The notes under the pieces are model-generated. The model saw nothing but the letters and a program-made list of their open reading frames with translations, made no database searches and was not told the DNA's origin. DNA of 18,905 nt, from contig CADBTM010000097.1 of the NCBI GenBank assembly GCA_902797555.1, forward strand, positions 1 through 18,905, written 5' to 3'. The translations under genes were made by a program, and so were the position numbers. Positions 1-6,851 of the stretch are shown here, piece by piece (positions within the stretch are counted from its first letter, which is position 1; each line of letters begins with the position of its first letter). The DNA is from Oscillospiraceae bacterium (GTDB taxonomy: Bacteria; Bacillota; Clostridia; Oscillospirales; Butyricicoccaceae).

Positions 1-13
1 CGGCCAAAGGCCG
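1..13 (-). terminator. Possible terminator stem, cut by window edge
   Basis: The sequence CGGCC, AAA, GGCCG forms a 5-bp hairpin just downstream of the stop codon of the 63-aa minus-strand gene. The stem may continue outside the window, and the T run needed to confirm a terminator cannot be seen. Confidence 0.3.
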
Positions 14-24
14 AGGGTCGCTTT

Positions 25-216
25 TTACAGCCAATATTTCGGGTCTTCAAAATTGCGGATCCGGTCGCCCACCTTGGAATCGTATACATAGACGGGATGG
101 GTGCCGAAAAAGGCCAGCCGCATGGCAAAGGCCTTGACCTCCTCAAAGTCCTCCGATTCAAAAAACTGGTGGAAGCCGGAGCCGTCCTCGTGATCCACCA
201 TCACCTGATATCGCAT
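25..216 (-). CDS. Hypothetical 63-aa protein, possibly heat-shock co-regulated
   Basis: This is a small acidic and aromatic-rich soluble protein with no membrane segment, signal peptide or cysteine pair. I do not recognise a family and assign no function. The gene looks real: a strong AAAGGAG ribosome site lies about 8 bases before the ATG, and a near-consensus promoter with an extended -10 lies at 246-274. It is transcribed divergently from the small heat-shock protein gene. The perfect CIRCE operator ends only 4 bp from its -35 box, so HrcA could also repress this gene. A possible terminator stem follows at 1-13. Existence of the gene is fairly sure; the function is unknown. Confidence 0.75.
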   Translation of the reverse strand: MRYQVMVDHEDGSGFHQFFESEDFEEVKAFAMRLAFFGTHPVYVYDSKVGDRIRNFEDPKYWL

Positions 217-245
217 AGTGTTCTCCTTTTTTGTGATTTTTCCTT

Positions 246-274
246 AGTATACCACAAGCGGACAGGATGCGCAA
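246..274 (-). promoter_or_regulatory. SigA-type promoter of the 63-aa gene
   Basis: On the minus strand, TTGCGC (274-269) and TATACT (251-246) are separated by exactly 17 bases. TG one base before the -10 makes it an extended -10. The predicted start is about 25 bases upstream of the gene. The -35 lies 4 bp from the CIRCE operator. Confidence 0.75.
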
Positions 275-278
275 GGTT

Positions 279-305
279 TTAGCACTCTATCTTTATGAGT
301 GCTAA
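279..305. promoter_or_regulatory. CIRCE operator (HrcA binding site)
   Basis: TTAGCACTC (279-287), a 9-base spacer and GAGTGCTAA (297-305) match the CIRCE consensus without a mismatch. CIRCE is bound by the HrcA repressor, which loses activity on heat shock when GroE is titrated. It normally governs groESL and dnaK operons. Here it lies between a small heat-shock protein gene and a divergent 63-aa gene, and abuts the -35 regions of both candidate promoters. Confidence 0.95.
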
Positions 306-334
306 TTGTTCACGGTCTGTTCATCATTTATGTA
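306..334 (+). promoter_or_regulatory. Candidate promoter of the small heat-shock gene
   Basis: TTGTTC (306-311), 17 bases and TATGTA (329-334) form a plausible SigA promoter starting directly after the CIRCE right arm. An alternative is TTCACG (309-314) with TATAGA (333-338) at an 18-base spacing. Either leaves a 5' leader of roughly 100 bases before the ATG at 450. Confidence 0.45.
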
Positions 335-387
335 TAGAATCGTTCATATTTGGGCAGTATATTAAGGCTGTAAGAAAAAAGAAGTGA

Positions 388-428
388 GCAAACAGGATTT
401 TAGATTGCTAAGTCTTTCCCCTGTTTGC
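388..428 (+). repeat. 9-bp inverted repeat in the hsp20 5' leader
   Basis: GCAAACAGG (388-396) and CCTGTTTGC (420-428) are perfect inverted repeats separated by 23 bases. The loop contains a smaller TTAG/CTAA hairpin (400-403 with 408-411). The structure ends 8 bases before the ribosome site at 437-444, so it is placed to influence translation of the heat-shock gene. Confidence 0.6.
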
Positions 429-443
429 GTGGACTTAAAGGAG
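405..443 (+). promoter_or_regulatory. Possible ROSE-like thermosensor pairing over the hsp20 SD
   Basis: AAGTC (410-414) can pair with GACTT (432-436). TTGCT (405-409) can pair with AGGAG (439-443) if a G-G pair is allowed in the middle, which is the arrangement known for ROSE-type RNA thermometers. A two-base bulge (437-438) separates the two helices. This competes with the 388-428 hairpin. The pairing was found by eye and its stability was not calculated. Confidence 0.3.
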
Positions 444-449
444 GCCATT

Positions 450-899
450 ATGATGTTTGATCTCACACCCTATACCAGAAGACACAACGATTCCATCTGC
501 CGCAGCTTTTACGATCCCTTCCGCGAGTTGGAAGCCCTCCAGCGGAGCTTTTTCTCCGGCAACGATCTGCCCGCCTTCCGCACCGACGTGAAGGATCAGG
601 GCGACAGCTACCTGCTGGAGGCCGAGCTGCCCGGCTTTAAAAAGGAAGACATCCATCTGGATGTGAACGACGACACCCTCACCATCTCCGCCGAGCGCAA
701 GAGCGAGAGCGAAGACAAGGAGGAGGACGGCAAGTACGTCAAGCGGGAGCGCAGCTACGGCTCGTTCTGCCGCAGCTTTGACCTGACCGGCATCAACGCC
801 GACGCCATCAAGGCGGCCTATGTGGACGGCATCCTCAAACTGACCCTTCCCAAGCAGGTGGAGCAGCCCAAGGCTGCAAGACGCCTGGAAATCGAATAA
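450..899 (+). CDS. hsp20: Small heat-shock protein, Hsp20/alpha-crystallin family
   Basis: This is an ATP-independent holdase chaperone of 149 aa that binds unfolding proteins in the cytoplasm. An N-terminal region (residues 1-42) precedes the alpha-crystallin domain (about 43-138), which contains the typical AELPGFKKEDI and the conserved AAYVDGILKLTLP signature near its end. A short C-terminal tail ends in LEIE, resembling the I-x-I oligomerisation motif. The ATG at 450 is chosen because AAAGGAGG lies just upstream; a second ATG follows directly at 453. The frame is open upstream to a GTG at 384, but that start lacks a ribosome site. Upstream CIRCE indicates HrcA control, and the leader may add a translational layer. 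A strong terminator follows the stop. Confidence 0.95.
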   Translation: MMFDLTPYTRRHNDSICRSFYDPFRELEALQRSFFSGNDLPAFRTDVKDQGDSYLLEAELPGFKKEDIHLDVNDDTLTISAERKSESEDKEEDGKYVKRERSYGSFCRSFDLTGINADAIKAAYVDGILKLTLPKQVEQPKAARRLEIE

Positions 900-913
900 T
901 CCCTCTGACAAGA

Positions 914-951
914 GAAGCTCGCTGCCAACGGCAGCGAGCTTCTTTTTTTTT
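914..951 (+). terminator. Rho-independent terminator after hsp20
   Basis: A perfect 13-bp stem (914-926 with 930-942), loop AAC, is followed by nine T (943-951). It sits between the convergent hsp20 and aroF genes; the T run overlaps the last base pairs of the aroF stop region. On the minus strand the hairpin is followed by TCTCTTGTC, a poor T run, so it may end the aro operon only partly. Confidence 0.9.
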
Positions 952-1978
952 ACAACAGGTCGGCCATTTCCAGGATGAGGCGCTCGGTCTTTTCCCAGCC
1001 GAGACAGGGATCGGTGATCGACTGACCGTAACAGCCGTCGCCGATCTTTTGCGCGCCGTCCACCAGATAGCTTTCGATCATCAGTCCCTTGACCAGGCCC
1101 TCGATGCGCTCGTCCGAGCGGCGGCTGTGCAGGACCTCCTTGGCGATGCGGATCTGCTCCAGATACTGCTTGCCCGAATTGGAGTGGTTGCAGTCCACGA
1201 TGACGGCAGGGTTCTGCACCTCCTTGGCGGTGTAGCTCTCGTACAGGCGGAGCAGATCCTCAAAATGATAGTTGGGCTGGGACTGTCCGTGCTTGTTCAC
1301 ATAGCCCCGGAGAATGGCATGGGTGAGAGGATTGCCCTGGGAGTGTACCTCCCATCCCCGATAGACAAAGGTGTGGCGATGCTGCGCCGCCAGAATGGCG
1401 TTGAGCATCACGCTGTAGTCGCCGGAGGTGGGGTTTTTCATGCCAACGGGCACCTTGAGGCCGCTGGCCGTCAGGCGATGCTGCTGGTTTTCCACGCTGC
1501 GGGCGCCCACGGCCACATAGCCCAGCAGGTCATCCAGATAGGCGTGGTTTTCGGGATACAGCATCTCGTCGGCGCAGGTAAAGCCGGTCTCCTCCAGCGT
1601 GCGCAGATGCATCTCCCGGATGGAAAACAGGCCCTTCATCATGTCGCTGTGGGCGCTGGGATCGGGCTGGTGAAGCATGCCCTTATATCCGTCGCCGGTG
1701 GTGCGGGGCTTGTTGGTATAGATGCGGGGGATCATATAGATCTTGTCCGCCACCTTGTCCTGCACCGCCCGCAGACGGTGCATATAGTCCAGCACCGCGT
1801 CCTGCCGGTCGGCCGAGCAGGGGCCGATGATCAGCAAAAACCGATCGTCCTCCCCGCTGAGGATGCGGCGGATCTCGCCGTCCCGGCGGGTCTTGATCTC
1901 CTTCAGCTCGGGCTTGACCGCCATCATCGCCTTTACGGCGTCGGGATTGGGAAGCTCCCGAATAAACTCCAGATTCAT
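950..1978 (-). CDS. aroF: 3-deoxy-7-phosphoheptulonate (DAHP) synthase, AroG/AroF type I-alpha
   Basis: This enzyme condenses phosphoenolpyruvate and erythrose-4-phosphate to DAHP, the committed first step of the shikimate pathway. The 342 aa are close to the length of E. coli AroG/F/H. Visible signatures are IGPCS (51-55, metal-binding Cys54), NKPRTT (89-94, PEP site), GARSVENQQHR near residue 158, DCNHSNS, and ITDPCLGWE near the end. The N-terminal 40 residues correspond to the arm that takes part in feedback inhibition in the E. coli enzymes; which amino acid inhibits this one cannot be read from sequence. It is the last gene of the aromatic operon although it acts first. It starts 7 bases after the tyrA stop, with a modest GAGG-like ribosome site. 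The paralogue letter is a convention. Confidence 0.95.
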   Translation of the reverse strand: MNLEFIRELPNPDAVKAMMAVKPELKEIKTRRDGEIRRILSGEDDRFLLIIGPCSADRQDAVLDYMHRLRAVQDKVADKIYMIPRIYTNKPRTTGDGYKGMLHQPDPSAHSDMMKGLFSIREMHLRTLEETGFTCADEMLYPENHAYLDDLLGYVAVGARSVENQQHRLTASGLKVPVGMKNPTSGDYSVMLNAILAAQHRHTFVYRGWEVHSQGNPLTHAILRGYVNKHGQSQPNYHFEDLLRLYESYTAKEVQNPAVIVDCNHSNSGKQYLEQIRIAKEVLHSRRSDERIEGLVKGLMIESYLVDGAQKIGDGCYGQSITDPCLGWEKTERLILEMADLL

Positions 1979-1985
1979 ACTCTTC

Positions 1986-2864
1986 TTACCTCGTTTCCTC
2001 GGGGTTGACCCGATCCTTGTTCAGCGCCTCCCGGCGGGCGGTGGAACGGCGCATCATGGCGCGCAGCCCTTCCCGGTCGCCCTCGTCCAGCATGGCGCGC
2101 AGCCGCATCAGCTCGGCGGAAAAGCCGTCGATCTCCCGCAAAAGCGCCTCCCGATTGTCCAAAAACAGCTCGCTCCACATCTCGTCGTTGATCCGGGCGA
2201 TGCGGGTCAGATCCCGGAAGGAATCGCCGGTATACCGCGCCAGCCCGGGGTCGTCGTTGCAGGTCATCAGCGCCACCGCGATGCAGTGGGTGAGCTGGGA
2301 GACAAAGCCGATCATCTCGTCGTGCTTTTCCGGGCTGAGCCGGGAAATGCGGGCAAAGCCCAGCGTCCGCCCCAGCTCCTCGCACAGCTCGATGGCGGCG
2401 GGCGTGTTCTTTTCGGTGGGGGTGACAATATAGTTGGCGCCCCGGAAGATGTGGGGATCGCTGTTTTCCACCCCCAGCACCTCTCTGCCTGCCATGGGAT
2501 GGGCGGGGATATATTCCACGTCGTCCCGCAGCATTGCCTGCGCTTCATACACCACGCAGGTCTTTACGCCGGTGACGTCGGTGATCACCGCGCCCGGCTT
2601 GCAATATTGCTGGTTGTCCCGCAGCCATTCCAGCAGCACGTGGGGGTAGACCGCAAGAACGATCACGTCCGCCCGGCCGATGATCCGCGGATCGGGCCAC
2701 GCGGCGCCGCCGTCCACCATGCCGTTTTTCAGGGCATAATCCAGACTTTTCTGAGAGCGGGTGACGGTCTCCACCCGATAGCCCCGCTCCTTGAGCCCCC
2801 GGGCATAGCTGCCGCCCAAAAGGCCCATGCCCACGATGAGCACATGCAGGTTTTTGTCAAGCAT
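1986..2864 (-). CDS. tyrA: Prephenate dehydrogenase
   Basis: This enzyme oxidatively decarboxylates prephenate to 4-hydroxyphenylpyruvate, the tyrosine branch, using NAD or NADP. The 292-aa protein has an N-terminal Rossmann fold with GMGLLGG (12-18), then the catalytic HPMAGRE motif (His122) and a helical C-terminal domain with SPEKHDEM and SQLTHCIAVAL. There is no C-terminal ACT domain and no fused chorismate mutase, so it is a minimal TyrA. Tyrosine feedback may therefore act elsewhere, for example on the leader or on DAHP synthase (inference). The ATG overlaps the end of aroA by 8 bases, suggesting translational coupling. The mutase activity that makes its substrate is supplied by the N-terminal domain of PheA. 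Confidence 0.93.
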   Translation of the reverse strand: MLDKNLHVLIVGMGLLGGSYARGLKERGYRVETVTRSQKSLDYALKNGMVDGGAAWPDPRIIGRADVIVLAVYPHVLLEWLRDNQQYCKPGAVITDVTGVKTCVVYEAQAMLRDDVEYIPAHPMAGREVLGVENSDPHIFRGANYIVTPTEKNTPAAIELCEELGRTLGFARISRLSPEKHDEMIGFVSQLTHCIAVALMTCNDDPGLARYTGDSFRDLTRIARINDEMWSELFLDNREALLREIDGFSAELMRLRAMLDEGDREGLRAMMRRSTARREALNKDRVNPEETR

Positions 2865-4068
2865 TTTCTTCCTCCGCCTGTACGCCCAGGCTCCGGATCA
2901 CCGGGAAAAAGTCCGGCCAGCTTTTTGCCACCGCTTCGGCGCCCCGCAGCCTGCCCCCCACAAGGGACAAAAGCAGGGTGAGCGCCATAACGATCCGATG
3001 GTCGTTGTGTCCGTCCAGCATCTCCCGGGGGGCGGTCAGGTGCCCGCCGGGGACGGTGATCCGGTCCTCCTCCACCGTGACGGTCACGCCCAGCTTGCCC
3101 AGCTCCTCCGCCATGGCGGCGCCGCGGTCGCTCTCCTTGAGGCGCAGGCGGCGGGTACCCGTCAGGGTGACGCCGTTTTTCGCGGCGCCCAGCGCCATCA
3201 GCACCGGGGCAAGGTCGGGGCATTGCTCCACGTCCAGCGTGGGCGCGCCGGCCTGCAGAGACTGATAATACTTTCTGTAAACTTTATCTCCTTGAATACT
3301 GTTCGGATTCAGATTATCCACAGTGACCGCGCCGTCCAGCAGGTTCCAGCCCTCCAGAAAAGCGGCGTTGCTCCAGTCACCCTCCACCCGCTGGGCACAG
3401 GGCACATAGCGCTGTCCGCCGGGGATACGGAGGGTATTTTCGTCCGTCCACACCGACGTGACCCCGTATTGCCGCTGGGCGGCACGGGTCATCTCGATAT
3501 AGGCGCGGCTGGACACCGGCGGAATAAGCTGCACCACGCTGCCCGATTCCAGCAGAGGCATGGCGAACAGCAGACCGCTGACAAATTGGGAGCTGATGTT
3601 TCCGGGAACGGAATACAGCCCGGGCGTCAGCGCCCCCCGAAGATAGATTTTGTTGTCCTCCTGCCGAAACAGGAGGCTGCGCTCCCGGCACAGGGCGGCG
3701 TAGGGCTCCATGGGGCGCTCCATCAGCCGGGGGCTGCCCTCCACCGTCACCCGTCCGCTGCCCAGCAGCAGGATGGGGATGAAAAACCGCAGCGTGCTGC
3801 CGCTCTCCCGGCAAAACACCGGCTCGCCGGGGGAGGCAAAGGGATCCCCACCCGTCAGGGAGACGGTATCCCCCTCGATGCGCACATCGGCGCCCAGCGT
3901 CCGGAGACAGTCCAGCGTGGCCTGCACGTCCTGGGAAAGCTGCACGCCCTCTACCGTGCACGGCTGGCCGCTCAGTCCGGCGCAGATCAGCAGGCGGTGG
4001 GCCATGCTTTTGCTGGGGGGCGCAATCGCCGTCCCCCGGGGCAGGCTTTTTTCAACGGTGATGATCAT
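2857..4068 (-). CDS. aroA: EPSP synthase (3-phosphoshikimate 1-carboxyvinyltransferase)
   Basis: This enzyme transfers the enolpyruvyl group of PEP to shikimate-3-phosphate, shikimate pathway step 6. The protein is 403 aa, slightly short for the family (about 427). Visible motifs are PPSKSMAHR (17-25), ESGSTLRF (88-95), GNISSQFVSGLL, GDWSNAAF, RLRLKESDR and DGHNDHRIVMAL. The frame is open well upstream, but those residues are the out-of-frame shadow of aroQ. The start at 4068 is chosen because TGGAGG lies just before it and homology begins with it. It overlaps the aroQ end by 17 bases. In the PEP loop, the segment aligned with E. coli AGTAMRP reads SGSTLRF, so the Pro101 equivalent is Phe95; effects on glyphosate sensitivity are only inference. 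Confidence 0.95.
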   Translation of the reverse strand: MIITVEKSLPRGTAIAPPSKSMAHRLLICAGLSGQPCTVEGVQLSQDVQATLDCLRTLGADVRIEGDTVSLTGGDPFASPGEPVFCRESGSTLRFFIPILLLGSGRVTVEGSPRLMERPMEPYAALCRERSLLFRQEDNKIYLRGALTPGLYSVPGNISSQFVSGLLFAMPLLESGSVVQLIPPVSSRAYIEMTRAAQRQYGVTSVWTDENTLRIPGGQRYVPCAQRVEGDWSNAAFLEGWNLLDGAVTVDNLNPNSIQGDKVYRKYYQSLQAGAPTLDVEQCPDLAPVLMALGAAKNGVTLTGTRRLRLKESDRGAAMAEELGKLGVTVTVEEDRITVPGGHLTAPREMLDGHNDHRIVMALTLLLSLVGGRLRGAEAVAKSWPDFFPVIRSLGVQAEEENA

Positions 4069-4495
4069 AATATTCCTCCAAGCGGTCGATGGCGCGGAGA
4101 TAGCCGTCGGTGCCCAGTCCGGTGATGGTGGCGATGCAGGCCGCCCGGATAAAGCTGACCTGCCGGAAGTCCTCCCGCTGCTCCACCTTGGAGATATGCA
4201 CCTCCACCGTGGGGATGGACACCGCCTTGACGGCGTCCAGCAGCGCCACACTGGTGTGGGTGTAGGCGGCGGGATTGATGACGATGCCCTCCACCCGGTC
4301 AAAATATGCCTGATGGATGGCGTCCACCAGCGCGCCCTCGTGGTTGGACTGGAAGAGCGTCACCTCGTGCCCCCGCCCGGCGCAATAGTCCCGGATCTTT
4401 TGTTCCAGATCGGCGTAGGTTTCCCTGCCGTAATGCTCCGGCTCCCGAATGCCCAGCATGTTCAGGCTGGGGCCGTTCAATACCAATAGCTTCAC
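4052..4495 (-). CDS. aroQ: Type II 3-dehydroquinate dehydratase
   Basis: This enzyme dehydrates 3-dehydroquinate to 3-dehydroshikimate, step 3. The 147 aa match the small dodecameric type II family, not the Schiff-base type I AroD. Signatures are NGPSLNMLGIREPEHYG at the N-terminus (catalytic Tyr22 in the flexible lid), SNHEG, NPAAYTHTSVAL and EVHIS. The start codon is GTG at 4495-4493, which overlaps the TGA of the upstream aroE-aroK gene as GTGA; a GGAGGA ribosome site lies about 9 bases upstream. Translation is probably coupled to the fusion gene and passed on to aroA, which starts 17 bases inside this gene. Confidence 0.95.
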   Translation of the reverse strand: MKLLVLNGPSLNMLGIREPEHYGRETYADLEQKIRDYCAGRGHEVTLFQSNHEGALVDAIHQAYFDRVEGIVINPAAYTHTSVALLDAVKAVSIPTVEVHISKVEQREDFRQVSFIRAACIATITGLGTDGYLRAIDRLEEYYDHHR

Positions 4496-5727
4496 AGATA
4501 AAAGTCCTCCCCGATGTCGTCGGCCGCCTCCTGGGGCGTGCCGCCTGCGCCGATGCGCACGTCACATCCCGAAACATAGCGCAGATACCGTTCCTCAAAT
4601 CGCCGCCGCAGGGCGTCCTCCGTCTGGGCGAGGGGCCGGTCGTCGGTGGGAACAAGCTGTTCCAGCGGACGGTCGAGGAAATACAGCCGTCCGTTTTGCC
4701 GCAGGGCACGGAGATTTTCCGCCCGCAGCACCACGCCGCCTCCGGTGGCGATAATCACGCCCGTCTGGCCGGCGGCCTGCGCCACCACCCGGCTCTCGAT
4801 CTCCCGGAATCCGTCTTCCCCGCTCTCGGAAAAGATCCGGGAGATGGTTTTCCCCTCCTGCTCCACGATGGCCTGATCGGTGTCTATCAGCGGTCTGCCC
4901 ATACGCTGCGCCAGCAGGGTGCCCACAGTGGTTTTGCCGCTGCCCGGCATGCCGATGAGGACGATATTCTGCTTTTGCCCGTGGACGCGGCGATAGGCCT
5001 TTTCCAGCGCGTCGTCGGGCAGATCTCTGCCCAAAAAGAGCTCGGCTGCCGCGGCGGCTTGGGCCGCCAGCATATACAGTCCGCCCTGTCCTCGGGCACC
5101 CTGTTCCCGCGCCTGCATCACCAGACGGGTGCGCAGGGGATGATAGATGACGTCGATGACCCCCTCCAGCCAGCCAAAGCGGGTGAGGTCGATGGGCTGC
5201 TCGTCCCCATGGGGCATCATGCCGCAGGGGGTGGTGTTGATGAGGATCTCCGCCGGCATGCGCAGCGCCTGCTCGTAGGAGATCACGCCCTCCTCCTTGG
5301 GGTCGCGGCTCACCCGGAGAAGATTGGCGGCGCCCAGCTCCCTTGCCACCGCCATGGCGGTGCGGGAGGTGCCGCCGGTGCCCAGAATGAGCACGGTCTT
5401 TCCCCTCAGCTCGAGCCCGGTGCGGCGGATGAGGGCAAGCATGCCGTCAAAGTCGGTGTTGTAGCCCACCAGACGGCCGCCGTGATTGACAATGGTGTTC
5501 ACCGCGCCGATCATGCGGGCGCGGCGGTCGATTTCGTCCAGATAGGGGATGACGGTCTGCTTGTAGGGAATGGTGACGTTGATCCCCCGGAATTCCTTTT
5601 TGGTCAGGAACTCTCCCACCTGCTCGGGCTCCAGCTCGCAAAGCGCGTAATCATAGCCGCCCAGCAGGGCGTGGAGCTCGGGCGAAAAGCTGTGGGATAG
5701 GGTCCTGCCGATCAGTCCGTATTCCAT
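4492..5727 (-). CDS. aroEK: Bifunctional shikimate dehydrogenase-shikimate kinase fusion
   Basis: Two consecutive pathway enzymes are joined in one 411-aa chain. Residues 1 to about 250 are shikimate dehydrogenase (3-dehydroshikimate to shikimate, NADPH): SHSFSPELH (11-19), NVTIPYKQ with catalytic Lys56, NTDFDG with Asp92, the nucleotide loop GTGGTSRTA (116-124) and INTTPCGM (163-170). Residues about 253 to 411 are shikimate kinase: Walker A GMPGSGKTT (259-267), DTD (282-284), Arg308, ATGGGVV (327-333) and a lid with DDRPL. The linker is short and no active residue is missing, so both activities are expected. The start at 5727 follows AGAGGAGG and lies 20 bases after the aroC stop. An upstream in-frame extension to 5850 is a shadow of aroC. 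Confidence 0.95.
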   Translation of the reverse strand: MEYGLIGRTLSHSFSPELHALLGGYDYALCELEPEQVGEFLTKKEFRGINVTIPYKQTVIPYLDEIDRRARMIGAVNTIVNHGGRLVGYNTDFDGMLALIRRTGLELRGKTVLILGTGGTSRTAMAVARELGAANLLRVSRDPKEEGVISYEQALRMPAEILINTTPCGMMPHGDEQPIDLTRFGWLEGVIDVIYHPLRTRLVMQAREQGARGQGGLYMLAAQAAAAAELFLGRDLPDDALEKAYRRVHGQKQNIVLIGMPGSGKTTVGTLLAQRMGRPLIDTDQAIVEQEGKTISRIFSESGEDGFREIESRVVAQAAGQTGVIIATGGGVVLRAENLRALRQNGRLYFLDRPLEQLVPTDDRPLAQTEDALRRRFEERYLRYVSGCDVRIGAGGTPQEAADDIGEDFYL

Positions 5728-5747
5728 CTGTCTCCTCCTCTGTTTTT

Positions 5748-6851
5748 TCAGGGTGCCAGCCAGTCGGTGCCGTAACGCAGCGCCAGCAGATCGCACAGCG
5801 CCAGCGCGGTCACACTGTCGGCCACCACCGCCGCCCGGTGGACGATGCACGGGTCGTGCCGTCCCTCCAGGGTCAGCTCCGCATTTTTTCCGGAAGTCAG
5901 ATCCACCGTTTCCTGGGTCTGAAAGATCGACGGGGTGGGCTTGACGGCAATGCGCATCACGATGGGCATGCCGTTGGTGATGCCGCCGTTGATGCCGCCG
6001 TTGTGATTGGTGGCGGTGACCACACGGCCGTCTTCCATGCGGAAGGGGTCGTTGGCCTGGGAGCCGCGCATTTCCGCCAGATCAAATCCATCGCCAAAGG
6101 CCACGCCCTTGACGGCAGGGATGGCGTACAGTCCCCTGGAAAGCACGCTTTCCACCGAGTCAAACCACGGCTCGCCCACGCCGGCGGGCATGCCCCAGAC
6201 GGCGGTCTCCAAAATGCCGCCCACGCTGTCCCGGCTGTCCTTTGCCGCCCGGATGGCCGCTTCCATGCGCTCCTTTGCCCCTTTGTCCAGCACGGGAAAG
6301 GCCTCGTTTTTCAGCTCCTCCATGTCCCGCTTCAGTCCGTCCTCCTCCGGGGAAAATGCCCGGTCGGAAACCCCTCCGCAGGCGAGGATGTGGCTGCGGA
6401 CGAGGATCCCCTTTTCCTCCAGCGCCGTCAGCGCCACGGCGCCCGCCGCCACAAGGGCGGCGGTGATCCGTCCGGAAAAATGTCCTCCGCCCCGAACGTC
6501 CTGAAAGCCGTGATACTTTTGCTCCGCCGCATAGTCGGCATGGCCGGGACGGGGCAGACGCCGCAGGGCGGCATAGTCCTTGCTTTTTGTGTCCCCGTTG
6601 GGGATGAGAATGCACAGAGGGGTTCCGGTGGTTTTGCCCTCCAGAACACCGCTGACGATGCGGAAGGGATCGCTCTCCCGCCGGGCGGTGGAAAGATCGC
6701 CCTGAGGTCTGCGCAGAGAAAGCTGGGCGGCGATACGCCCCTCGTCCACCGGGATGCCGGGCGCCAGCCCGTCCACAACGGCGCCGATGCTCTCCCCGTG
6801 GCTCTCGCCGAACAGGGTGAGGATCACGCTGGCGCCAAAGGTGTTTTTCAT
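5748..6851 (-). CDS. aroC: Chorismate synthase
   Basis: This enzyme converts EPSP to chorismate, step 7, and needs reduced FMN as cofactor. It has 367 aa, a normal length. Signatures are GESHGESIGAVVDG (15-28), RPGHADYAA, RGGGHFSGR, GGINGGITNGMPIVMR and GRHDPCIVHRAAVV. The start at 6851 follows GAAGGAGG and overlaps the aroB stop as ATGA. No flavin reductase domain is fused, so the reduced flavin must come from a separate cellular source. Confidence 0.96.
   Translation of the reverse strand: MKNTFGASVILTLFGESHGESIGAVVDGLAPGIPVDEGRIAAQLSLRRPQGDLSTARRESDPFRIVSGVLEGKTTGTPLCILIPNGDTKSKDYAALRRLPRPGHADYAAEQKYHGFQDVRGGGHFSGRITAALVAAGAVALTALEEKGILVRSHILACGGVSDRAFSPEEDGLKRDMEELKNEAFPVLDKGAKERMEAAIRAAKDSRDSVGGILETAVWGMPAGVGEPWFDSVESVLSRGLYAIPAVKGVAFGDGFDLAEMRGSQANDPFRMEDGRVVTATNHNGGINGGITNGMPIVMRIAVKPTPSIFQTQETVDLTSGKNAELTLEGRHDPCIVHRAAVVADSVTALALCDLLALRYGTDWLAP

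Noticed and set aside
384..449. A GTG start at 384 that would extend the small heat-shock protein by 22 residues.
   Set aside because: It has no good ribosome site, while AAAGGAGG stands just before the ATG at 450, where family homology begins. The extra stretch is better read as a regulatory leader.
4069..4302. An N-terminal extension of aroA by 78 codons.
   Set aside because: The extra residues are the out-of-frame reading of aroQ; homology and the TGGAGG site both place the start at 4068.
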